From Reclinomonas americana ATCC 50394 (lineage: Eukaryota; Jakobida; Jakobea; Jakobida): 44,186 nucleotides of DNA. The position numbers and the translations under genes were made by a program. The DNA lies in contig PS015223.1 in assembly GCA_048213135.1 (NCBI GenBank), positions 77,801 to 121,986 of the forward strand, written 5' to 3'. Shown in pieces: positions 30,590-41,900 of this stretch (positions within the stretch are counted from its first letter, which is position 1; each line of letters begins with the position of its first letter). Under the pieces are notes generated by a model. It was not told where the DNA came from. It saw only the letters and a program-made list of their open reading frames with translations, and ran no database searches.

Positions 30590-33209
30590 ATGTCGGATGT
30601 GCTGACACGAGTGCGTGAGTTGGTGGAGTTGTGTGAGCGGCATGTGGAGCGGCTGGTATACTTCTCCTCGTGGGTGTCGTTTCATGTGGAGAGTGGAGGA
30701 GTTGCGCGCATGACAACAACAGAGAAGGCGTGTGCTCTTTGCTTATCCACACGTTCACACGCCGCAGAGCAAGAAGACGGACCTTGGTGGCAAGATCCAG
30801 ACAGACTGGAGTGTGTTTCTGACACGGGTGAGACAGACTCGTCTTTCTCCCTCTCTCACTCTGTGTTGTGTGTCCTCATCTATGTTGTCGTCGCCGAGCA
30901 GCATGAGCAGCTGTTGCGTGCGTTGGATGCAGGGTTCCAGGAGTTGCAGAGACTGCCGGAGGACACTCAGGTGTTTTATCATCGTCGCCTATTGCAAGTT
31001 GAGTGGTGCCACATGGAGAGGGTGAACATGAGTCGCCGAAGTTTTGCGCTGACGAGTCGTTGGCAGTGTCAAGGCGAGTTGCGAAGTGCACTGGGGAGAG
31101 CGGAGACGGCGTACATTGCTGCGCTGGCGTACTTTGATGGTTCATACACACGCCTGCTGTTGCTGCTCTTCTTGCGCCTTACTCTGGTCGTCGCCAGACT
31201 TGTTGTTGAACTCGGCGCATTTGACACGCGATCTGCGAGCGCGACACAAGGAACTCAAGCAGCTGGCCAAGCAGCAGCGGTGGACTGACGATGATGATGA
31301 CGACGAGCATGCGCAGGAGAACAAGTCGTTCGGAGACAGCTTCGTTCACTTTGGTGGTGGCACTCGCAGCACTGCAAGCATCGGCTCCAGTGGTGCCAGT
31401 TCATCGTCGATCTCCACAAGGACGACCACAGACACATCGTCGGTGTCTTCTGGATCCGGTTCCAGTGTCTGCGTCGATCCGCTGAAGGAGTTTATCGCGT
31501 TGCGTGATCTCCATGCCTACAGATATCGCCCTGTACAGCTCCGTTGCCGACCGCACGAGCTCTCTCTTCACAGTGCAAGCATGCCGGCTACCTCCACCCT
31601 CCAGCGACGCAAGTACATGGAAGAACACTGCTCATCGCGAGTGCGCCGGAAGCACCGCGAACGACAACAACAACAACCAGTATCGTCAGCGACACACGCG
31701 GGTTCGTGTGCGCGCACACAGTCAATGTTCGCACACTCCAGGAATCTCATTTGCTTTCCCCCCTCTGCCCGCAGAGTTGCTGCGACCACTGGATCCGCTG
31801 CCAGAGTACGATGAGAGGCTGACGGAGAGACTCATTCACCAGTCGACGCTGTTGCGATACCAGCTGCAGCGAATTGAGCAGGTTCGCTCGCCACCTGGAG
31901 GCTACCGTGTACTGGAGCAGCGACGCGGTATCATCTCTCTGTTTCCAAACTTGTGAGACTTTGTTGTTGTGTAAAATCGTGTGTGGACAAATCTTGTTTC
32001 GCAGCTGCTGGTCTACAGTTTTGGGTTGTTGTCGCAATGTCACTCACACACTGCTGCTGTGGAGTGGATTGCTCCGCTGAGGCTGAGGTGGCGCGTCTCA
32101 ACGATGTCGGTCACTCGGCCGTGGGTCGTGCCGACAAGCCACGGAGGCCGTGGGCGCATCGCATGGTGACGACGATTCGGGAGGCCGACAGTTTTGGGAG
32201 TTTCCGCGACACGCACGAGTGGCGCAAAGCAGAGTACGGGTGTGTCAGTGCGCGCGTGCGCTACATCCTCCGCCTGTTGCTGCTCACCGGCTTGTGAGAC
32301 AGGCACCGTGATGTGGAGTTTCTGGCGCGCGTGTTGCGCGGCCGACCACTGATCATGCAGTCGAACAGTGATGGGTGGCGTCGCAGTGCTGCAACAACAG
32401 CATCACCGGCGGCTGCTGTCGATCCGCGTGCCATCGCCTCGGTGTTCCTGGAGGCCGTCGAGGGTGCGGCCGAGGTACTGCGGGTGCGTTCGCGACTCGA
32501 CTACACTGGTGCTCGTTCGTGTGACTGTCTGCGTGATTGCGAGAGTTGTCGCGCGTGCTGCTGCATTGGTTGGTGTGGTGCCTGCTTGCGTGGCGCTCCG
32601 AGTACATTTGCCCGCGTGCAGCAGGTGCTGGATGAGTGGAACGAGGGCGTCTTTCACCCCATGGGTGTGCACTGGCGGTGAGCATGCATCCATCCGCGGT
32701 CTTCTCTCCTCCTGTCCTCACTCAACGTCTGCTGCAGTCGAGTTCGAATCCGCACGCGCTGCTGCGGTACAGGTACATGCAACAATTCAGTGTGCCCATT
32801 CTTCGACGCCTGCTGTCCCTCGTTTGTCGACAGCAACACGACAGCGGCCTATCACGTGCCCAGGTGATGCCATGGAAGCAAGCTAGTTGCATGTGTGACA
32901 TTGGCCACTGACCACGCGCGTCCCCTGTGCAGTCTCCGGCAGCAACTGTGGTGGTGCTGCGCTCCGGCGCTGTGCTGCTGCTCGTGCCCACAGCCACTGA
33001 TCTTCCTCCAGCTGGTGTCGCATCAGCGCATCGCGTCGACCTTTGAGACGGCGGTCCGCCGCAAAGCAGAACTGGCAGCGGCGGCAGCGACACGAGCAGC
33101 GGATCCCATCACACTGCACGCACCGCAGAGCACCGCCAGATCGATCCGCGATCGACAGGCGACGCTTCCGGAGGCACCGAACCACGACAGAGTGCCCGTG
33201 TCGCCGTAA
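30590..33209 (+). CDS. Unrecognised, mostly helical protein, 554 residues
   Basis: Eleven exons: 30590-30700, 30768-30827, 30902-30997, 31067-31139, 31198-31701, 31775-31881, 32082-32239, 32303-32483, 32622-32677, 32743-32863, 33012-33209; the lengths sum to 555 codons. The N-terminal 130 residues are strongly amphipathic (MSDVLTRVRELVELCERHVE; HEQLLRALDAGFQELQRLPE; HLTRDLRARHKELKQLAKQQ). An acidic run (WTDDDDDDEHAQEN) and a Ser/Thr-rich linker follow, then a conserved-looking C-terminal half (ELLRPLDPLPEYDERLTERL; WRKAEYGHRDVEFLARVLRG; WNEGVFHPMGVHWR; LLRYRYMQQFSVPILRRLL). There is no signal peptide or membrane helix. The family is not recognised; a cytosolic or membrane-associated helical-bundle protein is a guess. 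Exon 7's 3' splice site is the weakest choice (32081). Intron 1 begins GTTGCGCG. Its stop is 31 bp from the convergent GNAT gene's stop. Confidence 0.65.
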
Positions 33210-33240
33210 ATGATATGTACAATCTACTCTCCTCCATTCT

Positions 33241-34364
33241 CTATCGTAGTGTCTGCACGTACAGTAACGCATGGCCCGGGTACTGATCGTACGGCCGCGT
33301 TCCGTCCTCGAACACCCAGTCTGTGCGGCGTGCATGAGTTGTGCGAGCAGCACCATTGCGACACGAGGATGTGCAGACTCACCAGACCATACCACGCGAT
33401 TCACCTCGACCATGCCGCACTTTTCTGCCACTCGTGCTGACGCCGCATTCGACGCCAGATCCGTCATGTACCGGTACTCGTGTTGGCGGCACCACTGCAT
33501 CGCCACAGGTTGTGTGCGTGAGAGAGAGACAAGTCGCACGCCCACCACACATCCGTGCGTACCTCTGCCGCCAGTCTCAGCATGTCAGTGGTGATGCCGA
33601 GGCCGTTTACTTCTGGCAGCACGCCACCGGCCAACGTCCGCAGTGTCACACCAGGCCGCCAGTCACCAGCCGCCTTTACTTTGCTGCACAGCTGCGAATG
33701 AGCAATGGCGATACCACGGTGTCAGCCTTCCCTTCTTGCGTTCACCTTATCCACGGCTCCTCAATGTCCCTCCAGAACGCCAGACGACGACGCAGCTTCG
33801 GATTGGCATCCACCAGCTGCCGGTACGGATGGGAGACCTCAAACTTGTCCGGCACCATGTCTTCGCCAATCATGAAACCGACAACCTGCATCCACGAAAG
33901 GCGTCACTACCGTTGTCGTCGTTGTCGCCAGTCGCATCGCACAATGCAGCTACCTTTGGTGCGTGCGCCACTCGCTGCTGCTCCACCACCATCGCCAGCC
34001 CGCTCTTGATCGCCGTTTGGACCTCTGACACAACACACACCATGATCGTATGAGCGATCGATCGATGCATGCAGGCAGCCTCCCACACGCATTGACGCTC
34101 ACCCATGGAGGTCATCGGTTGCAGATCGCTCTCCGTGATCTGCAGCGCCTGGATCACCGGGTTGTGATGCACCCACATGTGCGTGTACATGCGCACCAAC
34201 TCTGACACATCGCGCACTCGCGCTCGCCGAATCACCACCTCACCGCCGCCCTGCCCCTGCGCAGGCGCCAACGCTCGACGCCACCACACATCACTCGCCA
34301 CTGTTGTCGCCACCGATCGCGACAGCAAAGGCGACGACGCTCGTCGCGCAACACGAAGCATCAT
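33241..34364 (-). CDS. GNAT-family N-acetyltransferase, probably mitochondrial
   Basis: Exons in transcript order: 34364 (or 34421)-34103, 34024-33954, about 33885-33746, 33683-33563, 33494-33383, 33320-33241, giving 261 residues (280 with the upstream ATG). The GNAT core is clear: NGLGITTDMLRLAAEWCRQH in the acetyl-CoA-binding region, followed by YMTDLASNAASARVAEKCGM, the typical motif-B helix with conserved N and A residues. The C-terminus is DWVFEDGTRPYDQYPGHALL. The substrate is unknown; the fold resembles amine N-acetyltransferases. The N-terminus is Arg/Ser-rich without acids (MMLRVARRASSPLLSRSVAT), a good mitochondrial presequence. I prefer the MM start because the upstream ATG would make its first exon overlap nearly all of PIP5K exon 1 on the other strand. 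Confidence 0.8.
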
Positions 34365-36448
34365 GAGCAAACGAAAGGACGCAACAGGACTTCGCCTTCT
34401 CACCGCCTGTAGCCAGAGCATGGGTTGCGTGTCTCGCTGACATCACGCCACATGCAGTGCCTCTCACTCACAGTCTCCTCACACACACGCACATAGGTGT
34501 CAATCACTCGCACGACAAAGCCGCAGCTGCTGCGCCGCCACCGCCACCAGCAACAACACAGAATGGTCACAGTGCGCCACTCTCCTCACGGACTGTGACC
34601 TTCTCTGCGTCAGCTTCTGCAGCTGCTGATGTTGGTGGTGGTGGTGGAAGTGGAAGTGGAGCGGGAGGAGAGGGCTCGTCATCAGCGCCACCTCAACACC
34701 CCACACCATCGTCATCACCGACACTGGGAGCGGCAGCGGCGCCACCACTCAGTTGCGTGAGGCTCTCTCTCTCTCACTGTGTGTGCGCGCGTGTATGTGT
34801 GTGTGACAGGCGCATGCAGGTTCATTCTCGCACAATGCGAAGAAGAAGGTCCATGTGAATGCCGTGGGCGAGATCATCTACAAGGACACATCGGCGTGGG
34901 ATCTCATGACGGCGATTCAAATGGGTGTGCGATACACGGTGGGTATGACTACACCGCGTATGGGAGTGGCGGCGGCGCTCGACGAGCCCACGGCTGTCGA
35001 TTTTGCCGAGGTGCAAAAGATTAGTTTTCCAAGTGAGGGCACCAGCACAACGCCGGCGCACCCCGCCAAGGTTTGTCTGTGTCTACAATTGTGTGTGTGT
35101 GGCACCTCCTCGTCTGTGGCGCTGATGCGGGGCGATGCGCAGAGCTTCCGCTTCAAAGACTACGCGCACAAGGTTTTCGCTCGAATACGCCAATTGTTTC
35201 ACGTGGACCCCGGCGACTACATGCTGTCGCTGTGCGGCGAAGACTCGCTGCTGATTCTGGGCACGCCGGGCAAGAGCGGTGCCATTTTCTTCTTCACCGA
35301 GGATCAGCATTTTATTTGCAAAACGGTCTCCAAATCGGAGGCCAAGTTTCTGCGCAGGATTCTGCCGCTCTACTACCAGCACGTCATGGACAATCCCAAC
35401 ACCCTGCTTCCGCGATACTACGGCTTGCATCGAGTGAAGCCGCGAGGGTCGCGGCGAGTACGCTTCGTGGTCTTTAACAACATTTTCGACACCGATCTGC
35501 TCATCCACGTCAAGTACGACTTGAAGGTGCGTGTGCTGGTAGAGCGGCGCTTGTTTGCGTCTGACCGCATCGTCGCCCCCCAGGGTTCCACCGTCGGTCG
35601 CAGTGTGGGCGACAAGAAGACGAAGCGCGGCGCCATCCTCAAGGATCTGGATCTCGAGGAGCCGCTGTATCTCGGCCCGAAACGTGATCTCTTGCTCGAG
35701 CAGATTGAACTCGACTGCGCTGTTGCGTCGTCCCGCTGGCTTTTCATTTGTAGTGTGGTGTGGTGCACTGACGATCCCGCTGTCGATGCACGCAGCTGCT
35801 CGAGGTCTGCAACATTATGGACTACAGCTTGCTGGTCGGCATACACTACGAGGATCGCGATGAGCCGGACGAGTCCGCCAACTTGGTGTTGCATCGTGTC
35901 GAATCGCGCGGCCGCCGCTTCTCCATTCTCATGCACAACTTGCCCGGCAGTTGCGTGTCGTCTCTCCTCTTCCCCCCCCACTTCGCGTTTTGATGGTCGC
36001 CGCATGCAGCTGGCAGCTCCGAAGGCGATCCCGAGCCCGACGCCGCCGGTGCCGCCAACGTCGACGATGGAGAAGACAAGTGCGTGGCGCTGTTCTTTGC
36101 TTGCCCGTAGGGAGTTGCTCATCCCGGCTGCCACCTTGCTTTCGCAGACTTGGAACCTCGGTCTTCCAAGAGGACCAGGGCGGCATTGTCGGCGTGGACG
36201 AGCGAGGGGAGCGTCGTCGCGAGACCTACTACATCGGCATCATTGACACGCTACAGGAATTTACGACGCGCAAGCAGCTCGAGTACACATTCAGGTCGCT
36301 TGTGCACGACAAGGTGCGTGTGGCGAGAGGGTTTTTGTTGTTACGTGCTTGTTGGACTCACTCGTGAGATCAGAGCGAGGTCTCGGTGAACCCACCCGGT
36401 CTGTACGCCGCTCGCTTCCAGCGCTTTATTGCCAGTATGACAGTGTAA
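34363..36448 (+). CDS. Phosphatidylinositol 4-phosphate 5-kinase-like (PIPK) lipid kinase
   Basis: Spliced model of 517 residues. Exons: 34363-34423, 34497-34751, 34820-35070, 35143-35526, 35584-35721, 35796-35949, 36010-36079, 36148-36313, 36374-36448. The PIPK domain spans about residues 110-517. Visible elements: SFRFKDYAHKVFARIRQLF; glycine loop and FICKT with ATP-binding K249; YDLK-GSTVGRSVG across intron 4; IMDYSLLVGIHYED with D372; and IGIIDTLQEF with metal-binding D471. The end, SEVSVNPPGLYAARFQRF, has the type I pattern (SVxxPxxYAxRFxxF). It would make PI(4,5)P2 at membranes. The activation loop RKQLEYTFRSLVHDK fits type I better than type II, but specificity should be tested. The N-terminal ~100 residues are Ala/Gly/Ser/Pro-rich. 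Four of eight introns begin GTTGCGT and three GTGCGT. Confidence 0.9.
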
Positions 36449-36569
36449 ATAGTAAACTGCGACGAGACGCACTTGCAGAACGGAGCTCGATAACGTAACG
36501 TCGCCACGGGAGGAGCCAGAGGACACGCGATTTTTCCCGCGCAAATTCTAATAGATTGAGTTGAGCGCA

Positions 36570-37261
36570 ATGAAGGGCGCTCCTCGTGGTGGTGGTGGTG
36601 GTGGCCCGACACTGCCACACTCTGCGCCGCGGGGACACGCGCTCGAGCACGAGAGCGACAGTGAGGACGAGAGAGAGAGCCTCGCATCGGCCGCTCGTCG
36701 CGGTCGTGTGACATTTGGAATGGTGGTGTTGTGTGTGTTGGGCCTGACTGTGGCGGGCGTGCTGTCCACTGCATTTGTGGCGCACAACTACCCCTCGCTG
36801 TTGGGCAAGCCAGTGGGTGTATCCTCCTCCTCACAGCTGCCACCTGCCGGCAATGGCGGTGTGCCGCTGGATGATCCATTCAACAAGCCGCGATTCGGTC
36901 CTCGCGGGCAGATTGCGTGGCCTTCGCGTGGTGGCCGTCGCTCGTCTGTCTCCAGCTACACGCCAACACGTGTGAGCACCAAGTCAAGTGTGCCGCCGGC
37001 GCCAGCTGCAGATGCTTCGCGGGTCGACAAGGAGGCCGCTGCAGCCTTGTCAAGTACAGAAACTGCATCGTCGGCGACAGAGCACGAGGTGAGTGCAGCA
37101 GCGAGTGGGAGAAAACAAAAAAAAGGGTTGAGGCGGGCCGACTGACTGCTCATGCTGCGTCAGGCGCCTGCAAGCCACGAGAATGAGGCGGTGACCACAT
37201 CGCCTGCGTCGGCTGAGGATCTGCATGCATTGCTGGCGACTTCACCGCCTCCGGAGCAGCC

Positions 37262-37294
<33 letters not shown>

Positions 37295-38933
37295 AGAGAC
37301 GGCAGCACCCGCTGCTGTGCCAGGAGTCGATGCAAGGGGAGAAGAGGAGAGAGGAGACGAAGATGACGAAGGGGAGGACGAGAGCTGGGAGGATAGTGAG
37401 GAGGAGCGCGCGAGAGGACTGCGAGGAAGCTCGCACGCGACGCTGGTGACCACATTCAGTAGCATACGAGACTTTGAGCGCCTCACGCAGACCGGCACCT
37501 GGTTCATCCTCTTGTTGCGTGCAGTTGTTCGTTGGCACTCGCTGCGGTATGTTAGCTGATGGACGGACTAAACGGCCGCGCAGCTATGTGCAGCACTCGC
37601 CGCCGTGTGAAAAGATGATGCACGTGTTCTCCAGTGCGGCTGCTGATGTGGCCAACATGCACCTGTCGGTCAAGTTTGGCGCCTTTGAGTGCAACGGCAA
37701 CATGCGACAAAAGTGCATCTCCCTGCAGCTGGCCGCTGTGCCGCATCTCGCCTGGTGCGCCCCCCAGTGCTTGTGATTCTGTTGCTGTGCACTTGTCCTC
37801 CCCTTGCTCACGACTACGCCGCGTTCTTTCCCCTTTCCCTCTCTCGATCGCAGGCGAGCGCACGGTGTGCTGTCGGCCTACAGTGGACAACGCAATCTGC
37901 TGCACATCATTCAGTTCGTGGTCTCCGCCTTCTCCCCCGTGCCCTTCACCACAGCGGAGAGCATCAATGAGCTGCCGTTGGACCACAACGAGGCGGTGGT
38001 AATCATGACGGCGCCCAAGGCGGATTCGGCATCGGCGGTGAGTGCACGCGAATCAAAAAACGACCTCTTATGCCTGTGAGCTCACTCATCGTCGACGACG
38101 ACACGCGTAGGTGGCCCTGCGCGATGCTTCTCTTGCATTTGCCACACGCGAGACGGTCCAGTTCTTCCGTATTCAGTCGCTGCGAGGCGTTGCGCGGCTG
38201 CAGGGCGAGGTGCGAGAGGAGGCCAAGCATTGCAAGCACGCCGGTACACTGTTGCTCAATCGTAATCGAGAGCACTTTTACTGTGCGGGTGCACTTGCCG
38301 ATCCAGTTGCGCATACCACCACCACCGCGATTGCAGCCCTCTCCTTGTTGTGTGACTCTGATCACGTGGCGGTGGTGATTCCACAGACGCAACTCGGCAA
38401 CTGGATTCACAACCATCAGCTGCCGATCGCACCACAGTTCAATCGGGAGATGATGGACATTGTCCGCGACTCTGTTGCGTGCACGCCCACCACTCATTAT
38501 CGCTTACTTCCGCTCCTCAAAAGTCATGCCTTGCGTCTCACTCACCGTGCAGATTCGCGCCCCCGTATTTGTGCTCGTGGTGCTTTCCGACTCGAATCTA
38601 ACGAGGAGCACCATGGCGGCTCTCGAGCAGGCCAGCATCCAGGACCCCTCACGATTGTACGCGTACGCGGCCTACGCCAACCAGCGGGATTTGTTCCTGG
38701 CCGAGCCCGTTCGAGTTGTCACGCAGCAATTACCCGCATTGGTGCGTTACGACTTTTTTGACTTGCGCAACTCGATCGTATCGGTGATCACCACCATATT
38801 GCCCGAGACGATGGTGGCTGCCGCCAAATCGATAGACGGGATCGCCTTGCCGGTGCCAGAGTCGGAGCCGGAGCCGGCGGCAGCGGAGCAAGCGGAAGAC
38901 AACCATGCGGAGAGTGCTAATGATCGGGAGTGA
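36570..38933 (+). CDS. Membrane-anchored thioredoxin/PDI-like protein with a degenerate active site
   Basis: Spliced model of 655 residues. Exons: 36570-37088, 37164-37513, 37584-37754, 37854-38037, 38111-38473, 38553-38933. A single hydrophobic helix lies at about residues 47-70 (GMVVLCVLGLTVAGVLSTAF) after a charged N-terminus, giving a type II topology. Residues ~75-260 are disordered, with a CAG-encoded Q run and an acidic stretch. A thioredoxin-like domain follows at about 265-400: TWFILFYVQHSPPCEKMM, VKFGAFECNGNMRQKCISLQ, then VPHLAW and GVLSAYSGQRNLLHIIQF. The usual CxxC is reduced to SPPC, so only the second cysteine (C298) remains. The last 200 residues resemble PDI b-type domains (IRAPVFVLVVLSDSN). 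It is likely an ER-lumen chaperone or holdase rather than an oxidoreductase. Two introns begin GTTGCGTG; one splits the active-site region. Confidence 0.7.
37259..37290 (+). repeat. CAG repeat encoding a polyglutamine run
   Basis: About ten CAG units inside exon 2 of the thioredoxin-like gene, giving Q(10) after PEQP. Confidence 0.9.
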
Positions 38934-38999
38934 AAATTGCATTAGGACTGTAAATATTAACTCGGCCGACCGTTTTTTCTCATTATCGCGAGAAAACGC

Positions 39000-41900
39000 A
39001 TGTCCGTGTCGGATGTGGGTGTGGCCGCAGCCGTGCCATCGGTCGCAACCGACTCGCAGCCAGTGCCATCGTCGTCGTCGTCGACTGATGCCGAGGAGAA
39101 CAGCAGCCTGTACAGTCAGGTGGTGGCCAGCTACCGCGCGTGCGTCGCTGGCGCCAGCAAACACCCCTCAGTGTCGGCCAAGGCGTGGGCGCACACCGTT
39201 CCGAGTGTGGGCGACGAGCCTGATGGTGCGATCGAAGCGGCGCAGGTGGCCAAGATGCAGCGCACCGTCGAGCAACTCGGTCAGCGACAATGGGGAATGT
39301 ATCATCGACCAGAATGCGAAGAGGAGCGACGTGTTCGTGAGTACGTTGAGTACTCACACATGGCGCTCTTCTTGTCGCGGTGGACAGACGCGGTACGTAC
39401 TCTACACCACTGCACACGCACTGTGTGGGTGTGCGTGTGCGGCGAGACGTGCCCGTGTCGCTCACATACACGTGCAGGTGCTGTTGCGATTGGAGTTGTG
39501 TGCACGAGCGACACATCAACTCGGCGGTCCGCGACCACCACTGCTGACGCTGCCTGACGTGCGGCCACTGCTGTTCCACGAGGTAAGGCGCATGCCAGAT
39601 GAGCCGAAACCTCGAAACTCAACACTGATGCGACCACAGATGACGCAAATGCCGGACTCGGTGGAGGCATTCATCACGCTCATGGAGCCGATTTCGACGC
39701 ACATTGATCACCTGGCCACCGCCATTGCTGAGAATGTGAAGCACGCTCGCGAAAAGGTACCAACGTGTGAGCGAAGGGAACGCGGTGCCTTTCACTGACG
39801 CACTGCGGAACACACCACAGCTGTTGCAGTTGCAGACAAGTGCCGGAAATGCGGCTCCTGCCAACGGTGATGGCCGTCGACCGCCCGCACACAGAAAGGA
39901 TCAAGCGACAGCTACCACTGCCACACCCACAATCGTCACTGCTGCTGCGACTTCCGTCGCTGCTGCTGCTTCTCTGCCAGCCGGTTCCACTCCGCAACGG
40001 AAGACCCGGAAACAGGAACTGGACGATGCGCACTTGACCATTGCCGTGCTCACGCAGCGACTGCGTTTGGCGTCGGAAGAGGTGCAAAGCACCAAGGATG
40101 CGGTACGTTCACAACACAGTGATCACGGGGAGGTGATGATGATGATGTGCATGCATTGTGACATGATCGCCACCGCATGCAGTTTGCGGAAACCGAAAGG
40201 CACTTTCAACAACTGTATGCCTCCTTGCAGGCTGAACTGGGCGGCCTGTTTGACGAGGTTGCGTTGCCCTTATTTCTTTCACTAAGGGTGGGGGTTTGCC
40301 ATGGCTGAAGGCAACCATGTCTGCGTGCGCGCAGTTTGAAAAGTCCAGCGCACGACGCGATCTGGAACGGGAGCAACTGATGCGAGAGTTGCAGACCGAA
40401 TTCACCAACGCGATTGACAAGGTTTGGCGAGCGAGAGGCGGCCAGTTCGGCTGGTGTGTGCACAGCGTCTCACCACACACACGCACTCAACAGATCAGGC
40501 AACATCAAGATGGTCCAGTGGGCGACCGGCGGAGATTATCGCTGGTTCGTCCGCTGTGCGCCAGCCAATCACTGCCAACTTTCTCTCTCTCTCTCACGCA
40601 TACATCGCTGGCGGTGTGAACAGAATGTCCCTGGTATCGTGCTACGCGACAATCCCGTCAAGAGCTGGCGTGAGGAACTCGAGTGCGTGCACGCTGTAAT
40701 CACTTTCACTTCTCTGCAAATACGCTGTACCGACGGTGACTGCAGAATTCAAGAGGGACAGCGCGTAACCGTGCACACGTACATGATCTCCATCGAGGAC
40801 ATGGCTCTACGTATCCGTGAGAGCCGCGAGCGCTACCTGTGGTTGCGAGACAAGATTCTGCAACCGGATACCGACGAGGTGAGCGCTCACCAATCAATAT
40901 CAAAAGTCGGTCGGTTTTGTGACTTAACAACATCGTGCCCCGTGGCAGCCGCTATCCTACGAAACCCTCAACCAGATAGTCAGCGAGGCGGACCAGCTGC
41001 CGGCTCGACCGTGCAGCTTTGCGCACAACGGAGTGCAGGTGCCCGACGAGAACGACGCCGTCGAGTGTGGCGTGCAAGCCGACGGCATTCTGCCACTCCG
41101 ACTTCTCGCGACTCGTCTTTGTGAGAGCTGTGCTTCGCTGCGCACCAACAATGCAGAACTCGAGCAGCAGGTCGCACAGCAGAGTGCGCACATCAAGACA
41201 CTGGAGTCCAGGCTGCTGCAAGTGACTCTGGAGCGCGACTCCATGGTGCGCGCACAGGAGATTGCCGACCGTCTCGGGCTTCGGTTGGCCACTCTGGATG
41301 AAGTGCACGACCTGCTGGTGGAGTCATTTGCGGCGCGAGCTGTGGCGGAGCAGGCGGTTGTGGAGTGTGCCGGGGCATTGTCACGAACACACGAACAACT
41401 GGTGGCACTGAAAGCAGAATTGGGTCAGCGGCGGACACTGGTCACCGACTGCAACGACAGTGCCACCGCCATGCTCGCCGCGGCACGCGAGACTCTCGCG
41501 CCAGTCATGGGCGACAGCTCCCGCCTTCTCGGACTGTGTGGTGACCTGGTGGCGAAGAGCAATGCTCTCCGGTACGTGTGTTGTGTTGTTGACCCTCCGT
41601 TGTTGTGGCAAGAGTTGTTGCTGACGTGCGGACGGGAAACACAAACACACACACAGTGAGCAGCCTGCAGTGTCCGAACTGGCGACTGATGAGGTGTCGG
41701 AGCTCGCCACTGGCCTGCACGAACTGCTGGTATGCAGCACCATGCAGTGCGACAGAAGTGGTGTTCACAGACTGACTTGTTCGTTTCACAAACCACAGTC
41801 AACAATGCGCACCGTCAACGTCCAGAATGTCGCCTCAATGCTGGTATGCTGCCACTGGAGCTGGAAAGAGGCAACATGCTGCCGTGCACTCACTATGTGT

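Noticed and set aside
34457-34858. A separate Ala/Pro/Gly-rich protein of 133 codons
   Set aside because: Its useful part is exon 2 of the PIPK gene; phase-correct donors and acceptors on both sides join it to exons 1 and 3.
36440-36465. TGTAAAT just after the PIPK stop, and TGTAAATATT after the thioredoxin-like gene (38949), as a poly(A) signal
   Set aside because: TGTAAA is a polyadenylation signal in some lineages, but only two clear cases appear here and other genes lack it; too few to claim.
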